NCBI RefSeq assembly: GCF_004001065.1
Contig: NZ_BIML01000011.1
Span: 18,047 to 82,046 of the forward strand
DNA: 64,000 nt
Source of the DNA: Paenibacillus xylaniclasticus
GTDB lineage: Bacteria > Bacillota > Bacilli > Paenibacillales > Paenibacillaceae
Reading direction: 5' to 3'
The position numbers were made by a program, and so were the translations under genes. Numbering within the stretch: the stretch's first letter is position 1; every line of letters begins with the position of its first letter. The notes below the pieces were generated by a model. That model made no database searches and was not told the DNA's origin. It saw only the letters and a program-made list of their open reading frames with translations. Shown piece by piece: positions 34,712 through 44,208 of this stretch.

Positions 34712-36259
34712 CTAACGAACGTCCAGCAACGCTGAATTCGCATTGCCTTGGTAGTTCAATATCGGATACTTAATGCGCCATTTGCCGTCTTCCGTTCTCG
34801 TCACTTCTCCCTGCTTATAGCCGCGAGGCTCGAAATCGACAACACGATCGAAGTTAATAATGATCCGAACCGTCTTATCGGTCAACCGCGTACGAATGTC
34901 ATAGCCGGTCAGCAGCGCCCACTCGCCAAGCTGAGACTTCGACTTCTCGCCGTAGACCGTGTAGAACGAATAATCGATGGACGTCTCCATCGTAATCCAG
35001 CCGTCAAAGCCAGACGTCACGTTCCACTTGCCAAGATTCGCCACCTCATACGATGTCGCAATGCTGCTGTAGTTATCGTTCATAAACTTCGCAAGCTGTT
35101 CATCAGACAAGTTATCCAGCGTATCTGGAAGCTTCGACTTAATGAACGCAGGCACAGCATCAGGATTATCTTCCAGTTCCCCGACGATATCCCAGATGTT
35201 ATATGCCGCTACAGCAAAGTTGGCATCCATATTCGTGTCATCCAGTCCGGAGGTCGTAATGCCGATCAGCTTGCCATATTGATCGAACAAGCCTCCGCCG
35301 GAGCTGCCGTGATCAATCGGTGCGCTAACTTGAATATATTGAACGCCGCCCTCAAAGAAAATGTTGCTGACAATCCCTTCAGTTGCCGTGTTCTGCATAC
35401 CAAGCGGACTGCCGATTGCAAGGACCGGATCGCCTTTGTTCAGATCGAACGACCAAGATATTTCGACCGGATCGATACGAAGCGGGGATTTGGTCCGAAT
35501 AACCGCAAGGTCCGTCTTCTCGTTAGCGACAACGACGCCTTCCACCTCGAACGTCCTGCCATATAACGTAATTACATCAGCCGATTGGGCTTCATTCATG
35601 ACATGATAGTTGGTCAGTATCTCCCGCTCACCAATTACAACGCCGCTGCCCTGACCGATGTCAGTCGTAATCATGACGACCTTCTGATCGTTGAGCTCCA
35701 CATTCTGGCTCGTCGTCAGAATGCTGTTCTTGCGATCCTGTTCCCGCTTTTCCTGCTCGGCCTTGCGAATCGCTTCTGAGGATCGAATGACGATTTGCCG
35801 CTTCTCAGCATTCCATTTCACTTCTGCGGAGAACGTCTCGCCCACGACTCGAAGCGGCACGAAGGTTGTACCGTTCTTCACTTGAACCGGAACGTCCAGC
35901 TTCACACTTGATCCGTTCACGACCGCCGTCTTCGCTCCGACCTGCAATGAAATCGTGGTCGAGCCTTTGCGCGCAATGATGGTCTTCGTGCTTTGAATCC
36001 ATGTCACACTGGCGCCAAGTGCGTCGAAAATCGGTTTCATCGGCACAAGCGTCGTACCCCCCACCACATAAGGCGGCTGACTCAGCTTCAGCGTCTTACC
36101 GTCGAGCACAACTGAAATTGGCGTCTGCTCCGCAGCAGCAGAACCCGTCTTAGTCTGCGCTGCGGCATGTACGGTTGACACTGTGCCAGCTGCAGGAGCA
36201 AGCAGCAGCGCCGCTGCCAGCATTGGGGTCATAATCCATTTCGCTGCATGTAATTTCAC
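34712..36259 (-). CDS. Secreted trypsin-like serine protease with stalk domain
   Basis: A 515-residue exported protein. A signal peptide (MTPMLAAALLLAPAAGTVST, cleavage near VHAAA) is followed by a copper-amine-oxidase-N-like stalk (about 50-165: TTLVPMKPIFDALGASVTWI, TTFVPLRVVGETFSAEVKWN). The DegP/HtrA-like protease domain (about 190-375) shows the catalytic triad: His in LTNYHVMNEAQ, Asp in NEKTDLAVIRT, Ser in PIDHGSSGGGLFD. There is no PDZ domain. The last ~130 residues form an unrecognised domain that may regulate or bind substrate. It likely acts on proteins at the cell surface. Ends behind its own terminator. Confidence 0.88.
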   Translation of the reverse strand: MKLHAAKWIMTPMLAAALLLAPAAGTVSTVHAAAQTKTGSAAAEQTPISVVLDGKTLKLSQPPYVVGGTTLVPMKPIFDALGASVTWIQSTKTIIARKGSTTISLQVGAKTAVVNGSSVKLDVPVQVKNGTTFVPLRVVGETFSAEVKWNAEKRQIVIRSSEAIRKAEQEKREQDRKNSILTTSQNVELNDQKVVMITTDIGQGSGVVIGEREILTNYHVMNEAQSADVITLYGRTFEVEGVVVANEKTDLAVIRTKSPLRIDPVEISWSFDLNKGDPVLAIGSPLGMQNTATEGIVSNIFFEGGVQYIQVSAPIDHGSSGGGLFDQYGKLIGITTSGLDDTNMDANFAVAAYNIWDIVGELEDNPDAVPAFIKSKLPDTLDNLSDEQLAKFMNDNYSSIATSYEVANLGKWNVTSGFDGWITMETSIDYSFYTVYGEKSKSQLGEWALLTGYDIRTRLTDKTVRIIINFDRVVDFEPRGYKQGEVTRTEDGKWRIKYPILNYQGNANSALLDVR

Positions 36260-36450
36260 GCTGATTATTCCTCCATATTTCTCCTAATTAACCTAGCTAG
36301 TCTATCCTATCATTTACAGGTACGAAATGCTAGGAATGAACCGTTAAATACGATCCTATTATGGGATTATACCAAATTTTGATGAAACGACCGTATAAAA
36401 ATCTATTAAAGTTTAAAACTGAAGTAACCAACGATCAGATGTGCAAAATC

Positions 36451-36480
36451 TTGACAAAATTCAAAAAAACGCGTTATAGT
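36451..36480 (+). promoter_or_regulatory. SigA-type promoter of the coiled-coil protein gene
   Basis: Perfect TTGACA at 36451-36456, 18-base spacer, TATAGT at 36475-36480. It drives the ~140-base leader and the gene at 36621. Confidence 0.85.
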
Positions 36481-36518
36481 TAAAAGCACATATGCAATTT
36501 ACGCGTTGTTGCGATAGG

Positions 36519-36569
36519 GAAGCACCCTTCAAGCAGGTCGATTTCGGCCGGTTTGAAGGGTGCTTCTTT
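36519..36569 (+). promoter_or_regulatory. Strong leader hairpin (attenuator-like)
   Basis: A perfect 14-bp stem (GAAGCACCCTTCAA at 36519-36532 and its complement at 36553-36566) with a 20-base loop, followed by TTT, lies between the promoter and the ribosome site of the downstream gene. It could be a terminator, an attenuator, or the expression platform of an unrecognised riboswitch. I do not match the sequence to a known riboswitch class. Confidence 0.6.
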
Positions 36570-36620
36570 GCGTCTATACGATCGGAAATTGCTATGAATA
36601 CGAGCATAGGAGGTAGAATG

Positions 36621-37457
36621 ATGTCCAGCCACCGCATGTTAAGCAAGCTTCGGTTGCTATGCACGGCGCTTGCGGCAATCGGTATTGTATCCGCCCTTCT
36701 GCCGATGCCATCCGTCCATGCCGCCATTTATCAGCTGTCGTCGACATCAATGAAGCAGTTCGACCGCATCAAGGCGGCTTCTACACAAACCAATGCATCG
36801 AAGCTGCAGTCGCTGTACGACGATTTCCTTCAGTTACAGAGCGAGAACGCAGCTCGCGATGCCAAGCTGAAAGCGACCAGCAAGCAGAACGATGAGTATG
36901 AGTCGGCGCTGCGCAAGCGCATCTCATCGATCGACAAGGTGAAGATCGAACAGCTTGCCATCAAGGTACAGCAGACGAAAGACCGTTACCAGCCATTATT
37001 CAACCGTTATGCCGCTGCAACAGCCGAGCTGAAGGCGGCCAAGAAGCTTGGCGTCAAAGAGCTCACGGCAGCTGCCCAGCTTCAGAAAGATTTGCTTGAA
37101 ATTTCCGTCAAAGCAGCCAAGGCGGACATCGCCAGCGCAGAGGCAGAGCTGAAGACGGCCAAATCGTCGGCGAGCGCCGCTATGAAGCGGCTGAGGAGCC
37201 AGCTGGATGCAATTAAGAAGGAAGAGCAGCGGATTACGCCCGAGCGCTCGGCGGTCAGCCAGCTTAATAAGCAGAAATCGGCAGAATGGAGCGATCTACT
37301 GTATGCCCTGCGAACCAATGATGCCGCAAGCGCGAAGAAGTCGTTAACAACGCTCGGTAATTTGCTGCGTGAACTGGCGGATAGACAGAAGAAAATAGTA
37401 GGATACGAGACTCGCATTACTGCGATCCTCGACAGTGTATCGAGTCAGTTGAAGTAG
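36621..37457 (+). CDS. Secreted helical/coiled-coil protein of unknown function
   Basis: A 278-residue exported protein. The signal peptide (LLCTALAAIGIVSALLP, cleavage after VHAA) is followed by an almost wholly helical mature chain rich in Lys, Ala, Gln and Ser with heptad-like repeats (AKLKATSKQNDEYESALRKR, AAKADIASAEAELKTAKSSA). It lacks enzymatic motifs and anchoring signals. AGGAGG stands seven bases before the ATG at 36621. A long leader hairpin and a consensus promoter precede it, suggesting high and regulated expression. A role as an envelope or spore-associated structural protein is only a guess. Confidence 0.72.
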   Translation: MSSHRMLSKLRLLCTALAAIGIVSALLPMPSVHAAIYQLSSTSMKQFDRIKAASTQTNASKLQSLYDDFLQLQSENAARDAKLKATSKQNDEYESALRKRISSIDKVKIEQLAIKVQQTKDRYQPLFNRYAAATAELKAAKKLGVKELTAAAQLQKDLLEISVKAAKADIASAEAELKTAKSSASAAMKRLRSQLDAIKKEEQRITPERSAVSQLNKQKSAEWSDLLYALRTNDAASAKKSLTTLGNLLRELADRQKKIVGYETRITAILDSVSSQLK

Positions 37458-37487
37458 GCGGATGATCGTGAATGATACTCCTCTAAT

Positions 37488-37512
37488 CCCCAGGTATTGA
37501 CAATACTTGGGG
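37488..37512 (+). terminator. Hairpin after the coiled-coil protein gene
   Basis: Stem CCCCA-GTATT / AATAC-TGGGG with a 3-base loop, 31 bases past the stop. No T run follows; moderate support. Confidence 0.5.
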
Positions 37513-37590
37513 GTTCGTATATATTAATTTTAACGAACATCTAATTAGATATACATTAAATTAAATATTAGGTGAGGAGGGAAGCTTGAA

Positions 37591-38196
37591 ATGCAGCTCG
37601 ATAAAGTCGTTCGTTATCATAAAGCGTTAGCTGATGCAACGAGACTTCGGATGCTCGTCCTGTTGGCGGACGGGGAACGTAACGGACTGGAGCTTTCGGA
37701 GAAGCTCGGCGTTACGCCGGCCACCGTCACGCATCATGCTGCGAAGCTGAGGGAAGCAAGCTTAATTCATGAACGCCGGGAGAAGAATACGATATATTTC
37801 TCGCTTAACCATTATTTCTTGAAGAGCAGCGCAGTCGCTGCAGTCGACTTCATCTATAGAGGCGCGAATGCGAGAGGAGAATTAAACGCGATGGACGCAG
37901 AACAGACTAAGCTCCGGGACTCGGTTATCCGGAACTTCATGACGAAGGAAGGCAGGCTGAAACAAATTCCAGCGCAGTTGAAGAAGAAGCTGATCGTGCT
38001 GGAGCATCTTGTCTCCGGACTGGAGAAGGGACGATCGTATACGGAGAAAGAGATCAACGAATATATCGGGCAGTATCACGACGACTATGCGACGATTCGG
38101 CGGGAATTCATTATGCACCAGTTCATGTTCCGAGAGAAGGAGCTGTATGAGCTGAATCCGCCGGAGCTGTGGGCGCGTTGGGAATCACTCGCGTGA
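37591..38196 (+). CDS. ArsR-family regulator with C-terminal DUF2087 domain
   Basis: A 201-residue cytoplasmic regulator. The N-terminal winged helix (VVRYHKALADATRLRMLVLL, then LSEKLGVTPATVTHHAAKL) is of the ArsR/SmtB type but lacks the usual metal-binding CxC motif. The C-terminal DUF2087 domain (LKQIPAQLKKKLIVLEHLVS, YTEKEINEYIGQYHDDYATI) is the known fusion partner. The effector is unknown. A good ribosome site (GAGGAGGGAAG) precedes the ATG. It is convergent with the isomerase-like gene, leaving an 88-base gap. Confidence 0.88.
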   Translation: MQLDKVVRYHKALADATRLRMLVLLADGERNGLELSEKLGVTPATVTHHAAKLREASLIHERREKNTIYFSLNHYFLKSSAVAAVDFIYRGANARGELNAMDAEQTKLRDSVIRNFMTKEGRLKQIPAQLKKKLIVLEHLVSGLEKGRSYTEKEINEYIGQYHDDYATIRREFIMHQFMFREKELYELNPPELWARWESLA

Positions 38197-38284
38197 AACG
38201 CCTGTACGTTGAATGTAGTGGACGGCGATGCACCTTCAACCGAGGCGGCCTATTCGTCCAACAGAGAAGTGACAGCGCCGTTCT

Positions 38285-39112
38285 CTATGAACGAATAACG
38301 GTGGCAATCCGCTCGATCCCTTCCCACACATCGCCCTCAGAGTCAAAAATAACGGATATCGGTGCAGTGCAGCCATTATCCGCTGCGATTGACAAGCTGC
38401 GCCGCAGCTCCTGTTCATCGAACGAGCCGTCCTCAAAGTAGACCGGCTTCGCATGAATCGTATGAGCAATCGGGGCACCGTAGGCGATAGCCGCCGCCTT
38501 CTCCCCAGGCAGCAGGTTCCCGAAATCAACAATCGTCTTCACGTTACCTCCCGCTGCTGCCATTACGGATTGCCAGCTTGACAGCGTCGAAGTCAGCTCG
38601 CGAAAATTTTCGGTCACGAGCTTCACGCCCCCGTTGTCCTGTCCGTATCGATAGAGTCGCTGAAGAGATGCCGCGCTTCGAGCAATCGCTCCAGTATCTC
38701 CCGCTGGCTGCTCGCCGGCGACAACTCTGACGGCCGATGCTCCCAGCCGAGCGGCAACGTCAATCCAGCCTTGAATGAACGCCTCGTCGGACGAACGACG
38801 GACCGGATCGGGAGATGAGAGATCCCCGTAATCGATCAACAGAGTATGCAGCGTGACACCGGCTGCCTCGAATGCCTCTCTAAGCTGCGTAATGTACGGC
38901 TCGTCTACCGCAGGTAAATGAAAGTGGCACAACTCCATGATATGAAATCCTCGATCTGCTGCCGCACTCGGAAGCTCCAGCAACGTAAGTGACGGTTTCT
39001 TATCCTCGACATGTATGACTTGTCTAGAGGTCGCCTCATCCCATACCGTCCAGATGCTCCGTCCAAGCAGCCGATGTACACTCCAAGTGCTAAGCGACAG
39101 CCGATCCTTCAT
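38285..39112 (-). CDS. Sugar phosphate isomerase/epimerase-like TIM-barrel protein
   Basis: A 275-residue protein of the xylose-isomerase-like/AP endonuclease 2 superfamily. Barrel strands are recognisable (GFHIMELCHFHLPAV, TLHTLLIDYGDLSSPD, ASAVRVVAGEQPAGD, VKLVTENFRELTST, NVKTIVDFGNLLPGE, THIHAKPVYFE-like end), with Glu, Asp and His at the expected metal-ligand places. Its substrate is unknown. It is the last gene of the minus-strand block with the YesN-like regulator and sugar importer, so a role in the same sugar pathway is likely. Start is the second of two adjacent ATGs, six bases after GGGAGGG. Confidence 0.82.
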   Translation of the reverse strand: MKDRLSLSTWSVHRLLGRSIWTVWDEATSRQVIHVEDKKPSLTLLELPSAAADRGFHIMELCHFHLPAVDEPYITQLREAFEAAGVTLHTLLIDYGDLSSPDPVRRSSDEAFIQGWIDVAARLGASAVRVVAGEQPAGDTGAIARSAASLQRLYRYGQDNGGVKLVTENFRELTSTLSSWQSVMAAAGGNVKTIVDFGNLLPGEKAAAIAYGAPIAHTIHAKPVYFEDGSFDEQELRRSLSIAADNGCTAPISVIFDSEGDVWEGIERIATVIRS

Positions 39113-39170
39113 CATTATCCCTCCCGTATCTATTTGTTCATCATCTTACAGTAACCCGCGCTAGGCGCGT

Positions 39171-40793
39171 TTACTTCACAAGCTCCGTAGGATTCATCCC
39201 CGTAAACTTCTTGAACAGGGTGCTGAAATACGGAACATTCTTGTAGCCCACCTGCTCTGCAACTTCATATACAAGCATCTTTCGCTCCATCAGCAGCTCC
39301 TTCGCTTTCTCGATCCGAACGCGCGTTAGGTAGTTATTGAACGTCTCCCCCGTCATATTCTTGAATATAATCGATAAGTAGTTGCGCGATATAAATACCT
39401 TGTCCGCGAGATCGGCAAGCGTCATATCCTCTGCGTAATGCTCGTGAATGTATTGGATCATAAAATCAACCGCTTGGCGGTGCTTGCTGTTGCCGCGCCA
39501 TTCCCGACTTGTGCAGATGACGGCGATTTTATTTTTCAGCCATTCGCCAAGCTGCGCGGGCCGAGTCAGACCGGCAAGCTCCTCTGGCAGGTGAACGTCC
39601 CGGAACAGGTCGTCAAGCACCATACCAACATCATATAGGCTGTAGGCGAGTATCCCCCACAGCTCACTGGCTGTTCGTTGCAAATAATCCGGCGTTACAT
39701 CCTGCATATTCTCCAGCCGGCCGATATAGTCGTCAACAATCTCATTGGCCAGAGATTGCTGTGACGTCTTCATCGCTCCTGTCAGCTCAGAATAAAACTT
39801 AACCGGACGCATCGCGGCAGATGACCCTTCATCCGCAGATGACCCGAACATATTCGTGTAAACCTCGTATCCTCCACTGACCGGATGCCGCTTCAGCTCG
39901 ATCGCGCGGAATGCTTCCTCCGTCGAGTCCGGAATATCCCGCCAATCGGATTTGACCTTACCGATTCCAACTCGAATGATCAGCTTCAAATAATTCCTCA
40001 TACTATCGATCAGCTTCTTGCCGACCTTCTCAAGCCGCTCCGCCGACTCCCGCTCCGTCAGCTCTTTCTGCGGATGCAGAACAAGTGCCGACCTCGTGCT
40101 GTGTAGCTCGATATATTCATATTGATCGGTATACTCACTTACAATTTCGTTGACGATATTGCCAATCGCGAATCGAAACAGATTCCAATCCGATAAAGAC
40201 AGCTGACTGGCGCGTACATCGCGGACGACCTCAATACCGATAACCGCGTGCGAACTATTCCTCCAGTATCGGCAGTCTTCCGGCAGCAGCTCATCGGAAC
40301 GGAACGCACGGTCAAGCGTACCCGATACAGCCGATTTCACCCATTCCTTCTCAATGAAGGGCTCGTACGCCATCAGCTTACGCTCCAGCTCATCCAGCCG
40401 AATGCGGCTTTCTTCCTCCGAAGCGAGCTGATCAAGCGCCCGGCCCAGTACTTCCTTGAGCGTGCTTAAGCTGACTGGCTTGGATAAGTAGTCAGCCACC
40501 TCCAGACGAAGCGCCTGACGCGCATACTCGAAATCCGAGTAGCCGCTAAGAATAATGATTTTGCCGCCGAACTTCGCTTCTCTCAGCCTCTCGATCATAT
40601 CCAGCCCGTTCATGACAGGCATATAGATATCCGTCAAGACGATGTCGGGTTGAACGCGCTGAATCACTTCCAGACCGTCCACGCCATTCATCGCTTCACC
40701 GGCCCATTCTGCATTTAGTTCGTCCCACGGAATGGCTTGCTTCATCCCCTGGAGCACCTGCCGGTCATCGTCAATAATTACAATTTTCCACAT
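39171..40793 (-). CDS. Response regulator, AraC-type (YesN-like)
   Basis: A 540-residue two-component regulator. The receiver domain (1-125) has the acidic pair (VIIDDD), the phospho-Asp in DIVLTDIYMPVMNG, and Lys in DYLSKPVS. A long middle region (130-425) is of the YesN type. The C-terminal AraC DNA-binding domain has both helix-turn-helices (MTLADLADKVFISRNYLSII and VYEVAEQVGYKNVPYFSTLF). It pairs with the YesM-like kinase at 42386 and lies downstream of the solute-binding lipoprotein, so it probably activates the importer genes in response to extracellular oligosaccharide. Confidence 0.92.
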   Translation of the reverse strand: MWKIVIIDDDRQVLQGMKQAIPWDELNAEWAGEAMNGVDGLEVIQRVQPDIVLTDIYMPVMNGLDMIERLREAKFGGKIIILSGYSDFEYARQALRLEVADYLSKPVSLSTLKEVLGRALDQLASEEESRIRLDELERKLMAYEPFIEKEWVKSAVSGTLDRAFRSDELLPEDCRYWRNSSHAVIGIEVVRDVRASQLSLSDWNLFRFAIGNIVNEIVSEYTDQYEYIELHSTRSALVLHPQKELTERESAERLEKVGKKLIDSMRNYLKLIIRVGIGKVKSDWRDIPDSTEEAFRAIELKRHPVSGGYEVYTNMFGSSADEGSSAAMRPVKFYSELTGAMKTSQQSLANEIVDDYIGRLENMQDVTPDYLQRTASELWGILAYSLYDVGMVLDDLFRDVHLPEELAGLTRPAQLGEWLKNKIAVICTSREWRGNSKHRQAVDFMIQYIHEHYAEDMTLADLADKVFISRNYLSIIFKNMTGETFNNYLTRVRIEKAKELLMERKMLVYEVAEQVGYKNVPYFSTLFKKFTGMNPTELVK

Positions 40794-40886
40794 CTATACC
40801 GCACTCCCGCCCTATCTTCAAGTCCCGCTTAACGCGTAATGTATGCCTCATCATACCACAAAACTTCTTGCTTTATGATGCAACAA

Positions 40887-40936
40887 GCCCCCGCAAATCC
40901 AAAATCCGGAAGGACTTTGCATTTACGGAGGCATAC
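40887..40936 (-). terminator. Hairpin after the solute-binding protein gene
   Basis: Minus-strand long imperfect stem (GCCTCCGTAAATGCAAAGTCC-like arm against GGATTTTGGATTTGCGGGGG) with a 4-base loop and only TTGTTGC after it. It probably limits read-through from the abundant lipoprotein transcript into the regulator gene. Confidence 0.6.
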
Positions 40937-40961
40937 ATTGCAATCGATATTCGATTATAAA

Positions 40962-42266
40962 TTATTGATTTTCGTACTCTTCCGCAGCCGATTTCAGCTT
41001 ATTGAACGCTTCTTCTGGCGTCACGCGACCGAAGCTCAGCTCATCGCGAACGAGTGCGAAGTCTTTATCGATAAAGTTCGTCCAGCCAGGTGCGCCTGTC
41101 GTGTACGTTTGACCGTCCGGCAGCGTTGCGTTAAGCAGCTCCAGACCAATTTTGTCCGCATCCGAGAGCGAATCAACAATCGATGCTGCGATGTCCGTGT
41201 TGACTGGCATACCGCGGTGCGTACCGAGAATTTGAGCAACTTCCGAATCGTTGAGGAACCAGTTAACGAATTTTTGCGCTTCCTCTGCATTTTTCGAGTT
41301 CGGCGAGATGCCGAAGAACATCGAAGGTTTCAGCCAGCCGCCTGCTTCAGCAGCGCGCGGCATCGTAACGAGTGCATATGCGCCTGGATTCAAGCTATCC
41401 CAAGAAGCGTAGTTGTTCGAGAACGACAGACGGAACAAAATTTTACCTGCTACCATCAGGTCAGCCGTCGGATCGAACTCTTTATCCGATGCGTTCAGGT
41501 CAGCCGGCGGCACGAGGCCGTCTTTGCGCAGTTGCTCGAATTTCGTTGTCCATGCAACGAACGTATCATGATCGATATTGAATTTGCCGTCATCCGTTAC
41601 GACCGTACCTTTGCCTGCAGCATATTGATATGCGCTGTATGCGAAGTAGTCGCCTGCATAGTCTTTCGTGAAGTATTGCCCTTGCGGCAGCTTGCCTTTC
41701 AGAGAGTCAGCCAGTGCGAAGAAGTCATCCCACGTCCACCCGTTCTGAGGAGCTGTGGCGCCCGCTTTCTCAAGCGATGCTTTGTCATAAATCATGCCGT
41801 ATGCTACGGAACCGAGCGGTACCGCATAGTTCTTGCCGTCGAATTGACCGATCGACAGCACCTTCGGATCCACTTTACTTACGTCAACACCTGTCAGTTC
41901 AGCCAGTTGACCGCGTTTTTGCCAATCGGACACCCAGCCCGGATCAAGCTGATAAATGTCTGGTGCATTTTTCGCTGCCGCTTGCGTGGACAGCTTATCG
42001 AGGTAACCGTCCATACCGGAGTATTCCGGCTCGAACGTTACGTTAGGGTTATTTTTGGTGTACAGCTCAAGCGCCTTCAATGTTGCTTCATGACGCGGTT
42101 GGGAGCCCCACCACATAATGCGCAGTTTGACTTTGCCGTCGCTGGACGAACTGTCAGCCGACGCCGTATCCGTTTCTTTATCCTTGGATCCACCGCACGC
42201 AGCCAGCGTGACGGACAGTGCGACAGTCATCATAACAGCTAGAGAACGCTTCCATTTGATCTTCAT
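40962..42266 (-). CDS. Sugar ABC transporter, solute-binding lipoprotein
   Basis: A 434-residue family 1 extracellular binding protein. The lipoprotein signal (SLAVMMTVALSVTLAAC, with lipobox L-A-A-C) is followed by a Ser/Asp/Thr-rich tether and the mature domain starting KLRIMWWGSQPRHEA. Aromatic-rich ligand regions and the FGISPNSKNAEEAQKFVNWF motif are typical of oligosaccharide binders of the LplA/CUT1 class. The start at 42266 lies five bases from a GGGGGAG. It lies between the sensor kinase and regulator genes; the two permeases are further upstream. The GH67/uronate genes nearby suggest aldouronates as ligands. Confidence 0.9.
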   Translation of the reverse strand: MKIKWKRSLAVMMTVALSVTLAACGGSKDKETDTASADSSSSDGKVKLRIMWWGSQPRHEATLKALELYTKNNPNVTFEPEYSGMDGYLDKLSTQAAAKNAPDIYQLDPGWVSDWQKRGQLAELTGVDVSKVDPKVLSIGQFDGKNYAVPLGSVAYGMIYDKASLEKAGATAPQNGWTWDDFFALADSLKGKLPQGQYFTKDYAGDYFAYSAYQYAAGKGTVVTDDGKFNIDHDTFVAWTTKFEQLRKDGLVPPADLNASDKEFDPTADLMVAGKILFRLSFSNNYASWDSLNPGAYALVTMPRAAEAGGWLKPSMFFGISPNSKNAEEAQKFVNWFLNDSEVAQILGTHRGMPVNTDIAASIVDSLSDADKIGLELLNATLPDGQTYTTGAPGWTNFIDKDFALVRDELSFGRVTPEEAFNKLKSAAEEYENQ

Positions 42267-42372
42267 TTCATGCTCCCCCAATTTGCTTTATTGTGCACAT
42301 GTCCATCTTAACAATTGCACAAGCACGTTAGTATAAGACAGATGCACAATTTATTTCGATATATTACGAAAA

Positions 42373-42386
42373 TGAAAGCGCTATTT
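42373..42386 (-). promoter_or_regulatory. Probable CcpA cre site upstream of the binding-protein gene
   Basis: The plus strand reads TGAAAGCGCTATTT, a good cre match, at the 3' end of the kinase gene and about 105 bases upstream of the binding-protein start. It would allow carbon catabolite repression of the importer. Confidence 0.55.
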
Positions 42387-44137
42387 TACAGCCGACTTTT
42401 CTGATCCGGGCGGCATGTCCATTCCGGCAGCACGATGACAACTGCCGTGCCTCCAGACTCCCTATTCGATAATTCAATCGATGCCTGCTCGCCAAAATAT
42501 GCAGCATACCGTTCCTTCACATTTCGTATGCCATAACCCCCGGTATGCCTTGACGGCGGACGATCCGATTTCGGCAGCATACCGGAGCCGTCGTCTTCGA
42601 TAACAATGCACACTTTAGCGTCGTCCGTCCGTGTGATACGAATTGTAATGTGGCCGTGCATTCGTCCATGAAAGCCGTGCATAATCGAATTCTCGACGAA
42701 CGGCTGAAGTGACATCTTCGGAATATACAACGCCCGCAGCTCCTGTGGAGCTTCAATCGAATAGGTGAGCCCTTCTTCCCACCGAAGCTGTTGAATTTCC
42801 ATATAACATTCAACATGCTTCAATTCATCCTCAATCGTAATAAAGCTTTCGCCATGCGACAAACCGATCCGGAACATGCGCCCCATCAGCTCCAAAATAC
42901 GGCTCATTCGATCGTGTCCCGCCGCTATCGCCATCCAGTTCAATTGATCGAGCGTATTATAGAGGAAATGTGGATTAATGTTAGCCTGCATCGCTTCAAT
43001 CTCTGCGCGCCGCTGCTGCTCATATTGGACCTGCAGCGACTTGTACAGCTCCTCAATACGCTCGTTCTGCTTGCGGTATCCGTTGAACAGATAGCCGAAC
43101 TCATTCTCATAGTCGCGCGGAAGCTCCGGCTTCGGACCGACGAACAGATAGCTGTTCATCGCTTCGACGAGCTGCTTGAGCGGCCTTGCAAACTGCTTGC
43201 TCAGCCAGAGCGTTAAGAACAGCGACAACACGAGCGCGCCAACGCCGATCAACCCGATAACAATCGCCAGCTTAAAGCTGCCTGCCGTAAGCTTGTGCCA
43301 CGGTGTCACTTCGACCAGCATCCAGTTCGAATCCGGTAGACGGGAGTACACAATGAGCGAACCTCCGCCCCCCTCCTGCTTCCGAATGCGAAAATTGCCG
43401 GAGTTATCCTTCATCTTATCTTTCCATTCCGATAGCTGTGCTTCACCAGGCTCGTTGCCGATCGCCATTAATTGCTCCCCTGATGCATCGAGAATGGTCC
43501 GATTTACTCCGCTTGAATGTCCTGCGAGCAGCGAGCGAATGCTGTCAGCTTTAACATGGACGACAAGAAGGCCTACATTTTTATTATTATCCTCATTCAT
43601 AATCGTACGCGCGAAGCTCAGCACGGCCACTTTGCCTTGAAAGCTATTAATGCTATGCTCGCCGGTCCATGCAAAATCGTTCTTCTTCAGCAATTGATTA
43701 AGCTGCTCCGCTTCATCGGAAGTGCGGTCCCGAAACTGAATATAGCTTTGCGAATCGCTGTAGAACGGTCGGTCCATGTACAGATCGATGCCGTGAATAA
43801 TCGGAATCGAATAGGTCAAGGTTGCAAGCGACTCCTCGATTGCCTTGGAATTGCGGTAACGCTCAAATTGATCTTGACGACCCGACAAAAACCGGACAAG
43901 CTCATCATCGCGCGAGGTCGACAAAGAAATTTGCTCAATCGTCACAAGACGTGCCGACAGCTGGCTGTTAAGCTCGTCCAGCAGCCGCTGCTGATAGACC
44001 GAAGTGGAGTAGACGAGCTCCCGAGACGATATCGTGTAGCTGGCCCACACAGTTATAGCGAGTACGACTGCAATGAGACCGGCAAAGCTCATAAAGAACA
44101 GTCGATCAATCTTATATTTCTTGATCGGATTTCGCAA
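42386..44137 (-). CDS. Sensor histidine kinase, YesM/LytS-type
   Basis: A 583-residue membrane kinase. Two helices (about 15-37 and 285-310) flank an extracytoplasmic Cache-like sensor domain; a HAMP linker (KQFARPLKQLVEAMNSY) leads to the His_kinase domain (INPHFLYNTLDQLNWMA, His in NPHFLYN) and a HATPase domain (LQPFVENSIMHGF, DDGSGMLP). This form is the partner of YesN-type regulators, and one is encoded at 39171. It probably senses loaded binding protein or free oligosaccharide. Separated from the permease gene by a terminator, so it has its own promoter. Confidence 0.92.
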   Translation of the reverse strand: MRNPIKKYKIDRLFFMSFAGLIAVVLAITVWASYTISSRELVYSTSVYQQRLLDELNSQLSARLVTIEQISLSTSRDDELVRFLSGRQDQFERYRNSKAIEESLATLTYSIPIIHGIDLYMDRPFYSDSQSYIQFRDRTSDEAEQLNQLLKKNDFAWTGEHSINSFQGKVAVLSFARTIMNEDNNKNVGLLVVHVKADSIRSLLAGHSSGVNRTILDASGEQLMAIGNEPGEAQLSEWKDKMKDNSGNFRIRKQEGGGGSLIVYSRLPDSNWMLVEVTPWHKLTAGSFKLAIVIGLIGVGALVLSLFLTLWLSKQFARPLKQLVEAMNSYLFVGPKPELPRDYENEFGYLFNGYRKQNERIEELYKSLQVQYEQQRRAEIEAMQANINPHFLYNTLDQLNWMAIAAGHDRMSRILELMGRMFRIGLSHGESFITIEDELKHVECYMEIQQLRWEEGLTYSIEAPQELRALYIPKMSLQPFVENSIMHGFHGRMHGHITIRITRTDDAKVCIVIEDDGSGMLPKSDRPPSRHTGGYGIRNVKERYAAYFGEQASIELSNRESGGTAVVIVLPEWTCRPDQKSRL

Positions 44138-44157
44138 CGGATATCCCCCTTAACGTG

Positions 44158-44202
44158 TAAAAAGACGACAAATTCGCGATTTCTCGTCGAATTTGCCGTC
44201 TT
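44158..44202 (-). terminator. Terminator of the permease operon
   Basis: Minus-strand 15-bp stem (AAGACGACAAATTCG against its near-complement, one mismatch) followed by a T run at 44158-44163. Confidence 0.9.
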
Positions 44203-44208
44203 ATCATC

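Noticed and set aside
40839..42242. 467-codon plus-strand open frame opposite the binding-protein gene
   Set aside because: Antisense to a clear lipoprotein gene; rich in Arg and Cys, no start signal.
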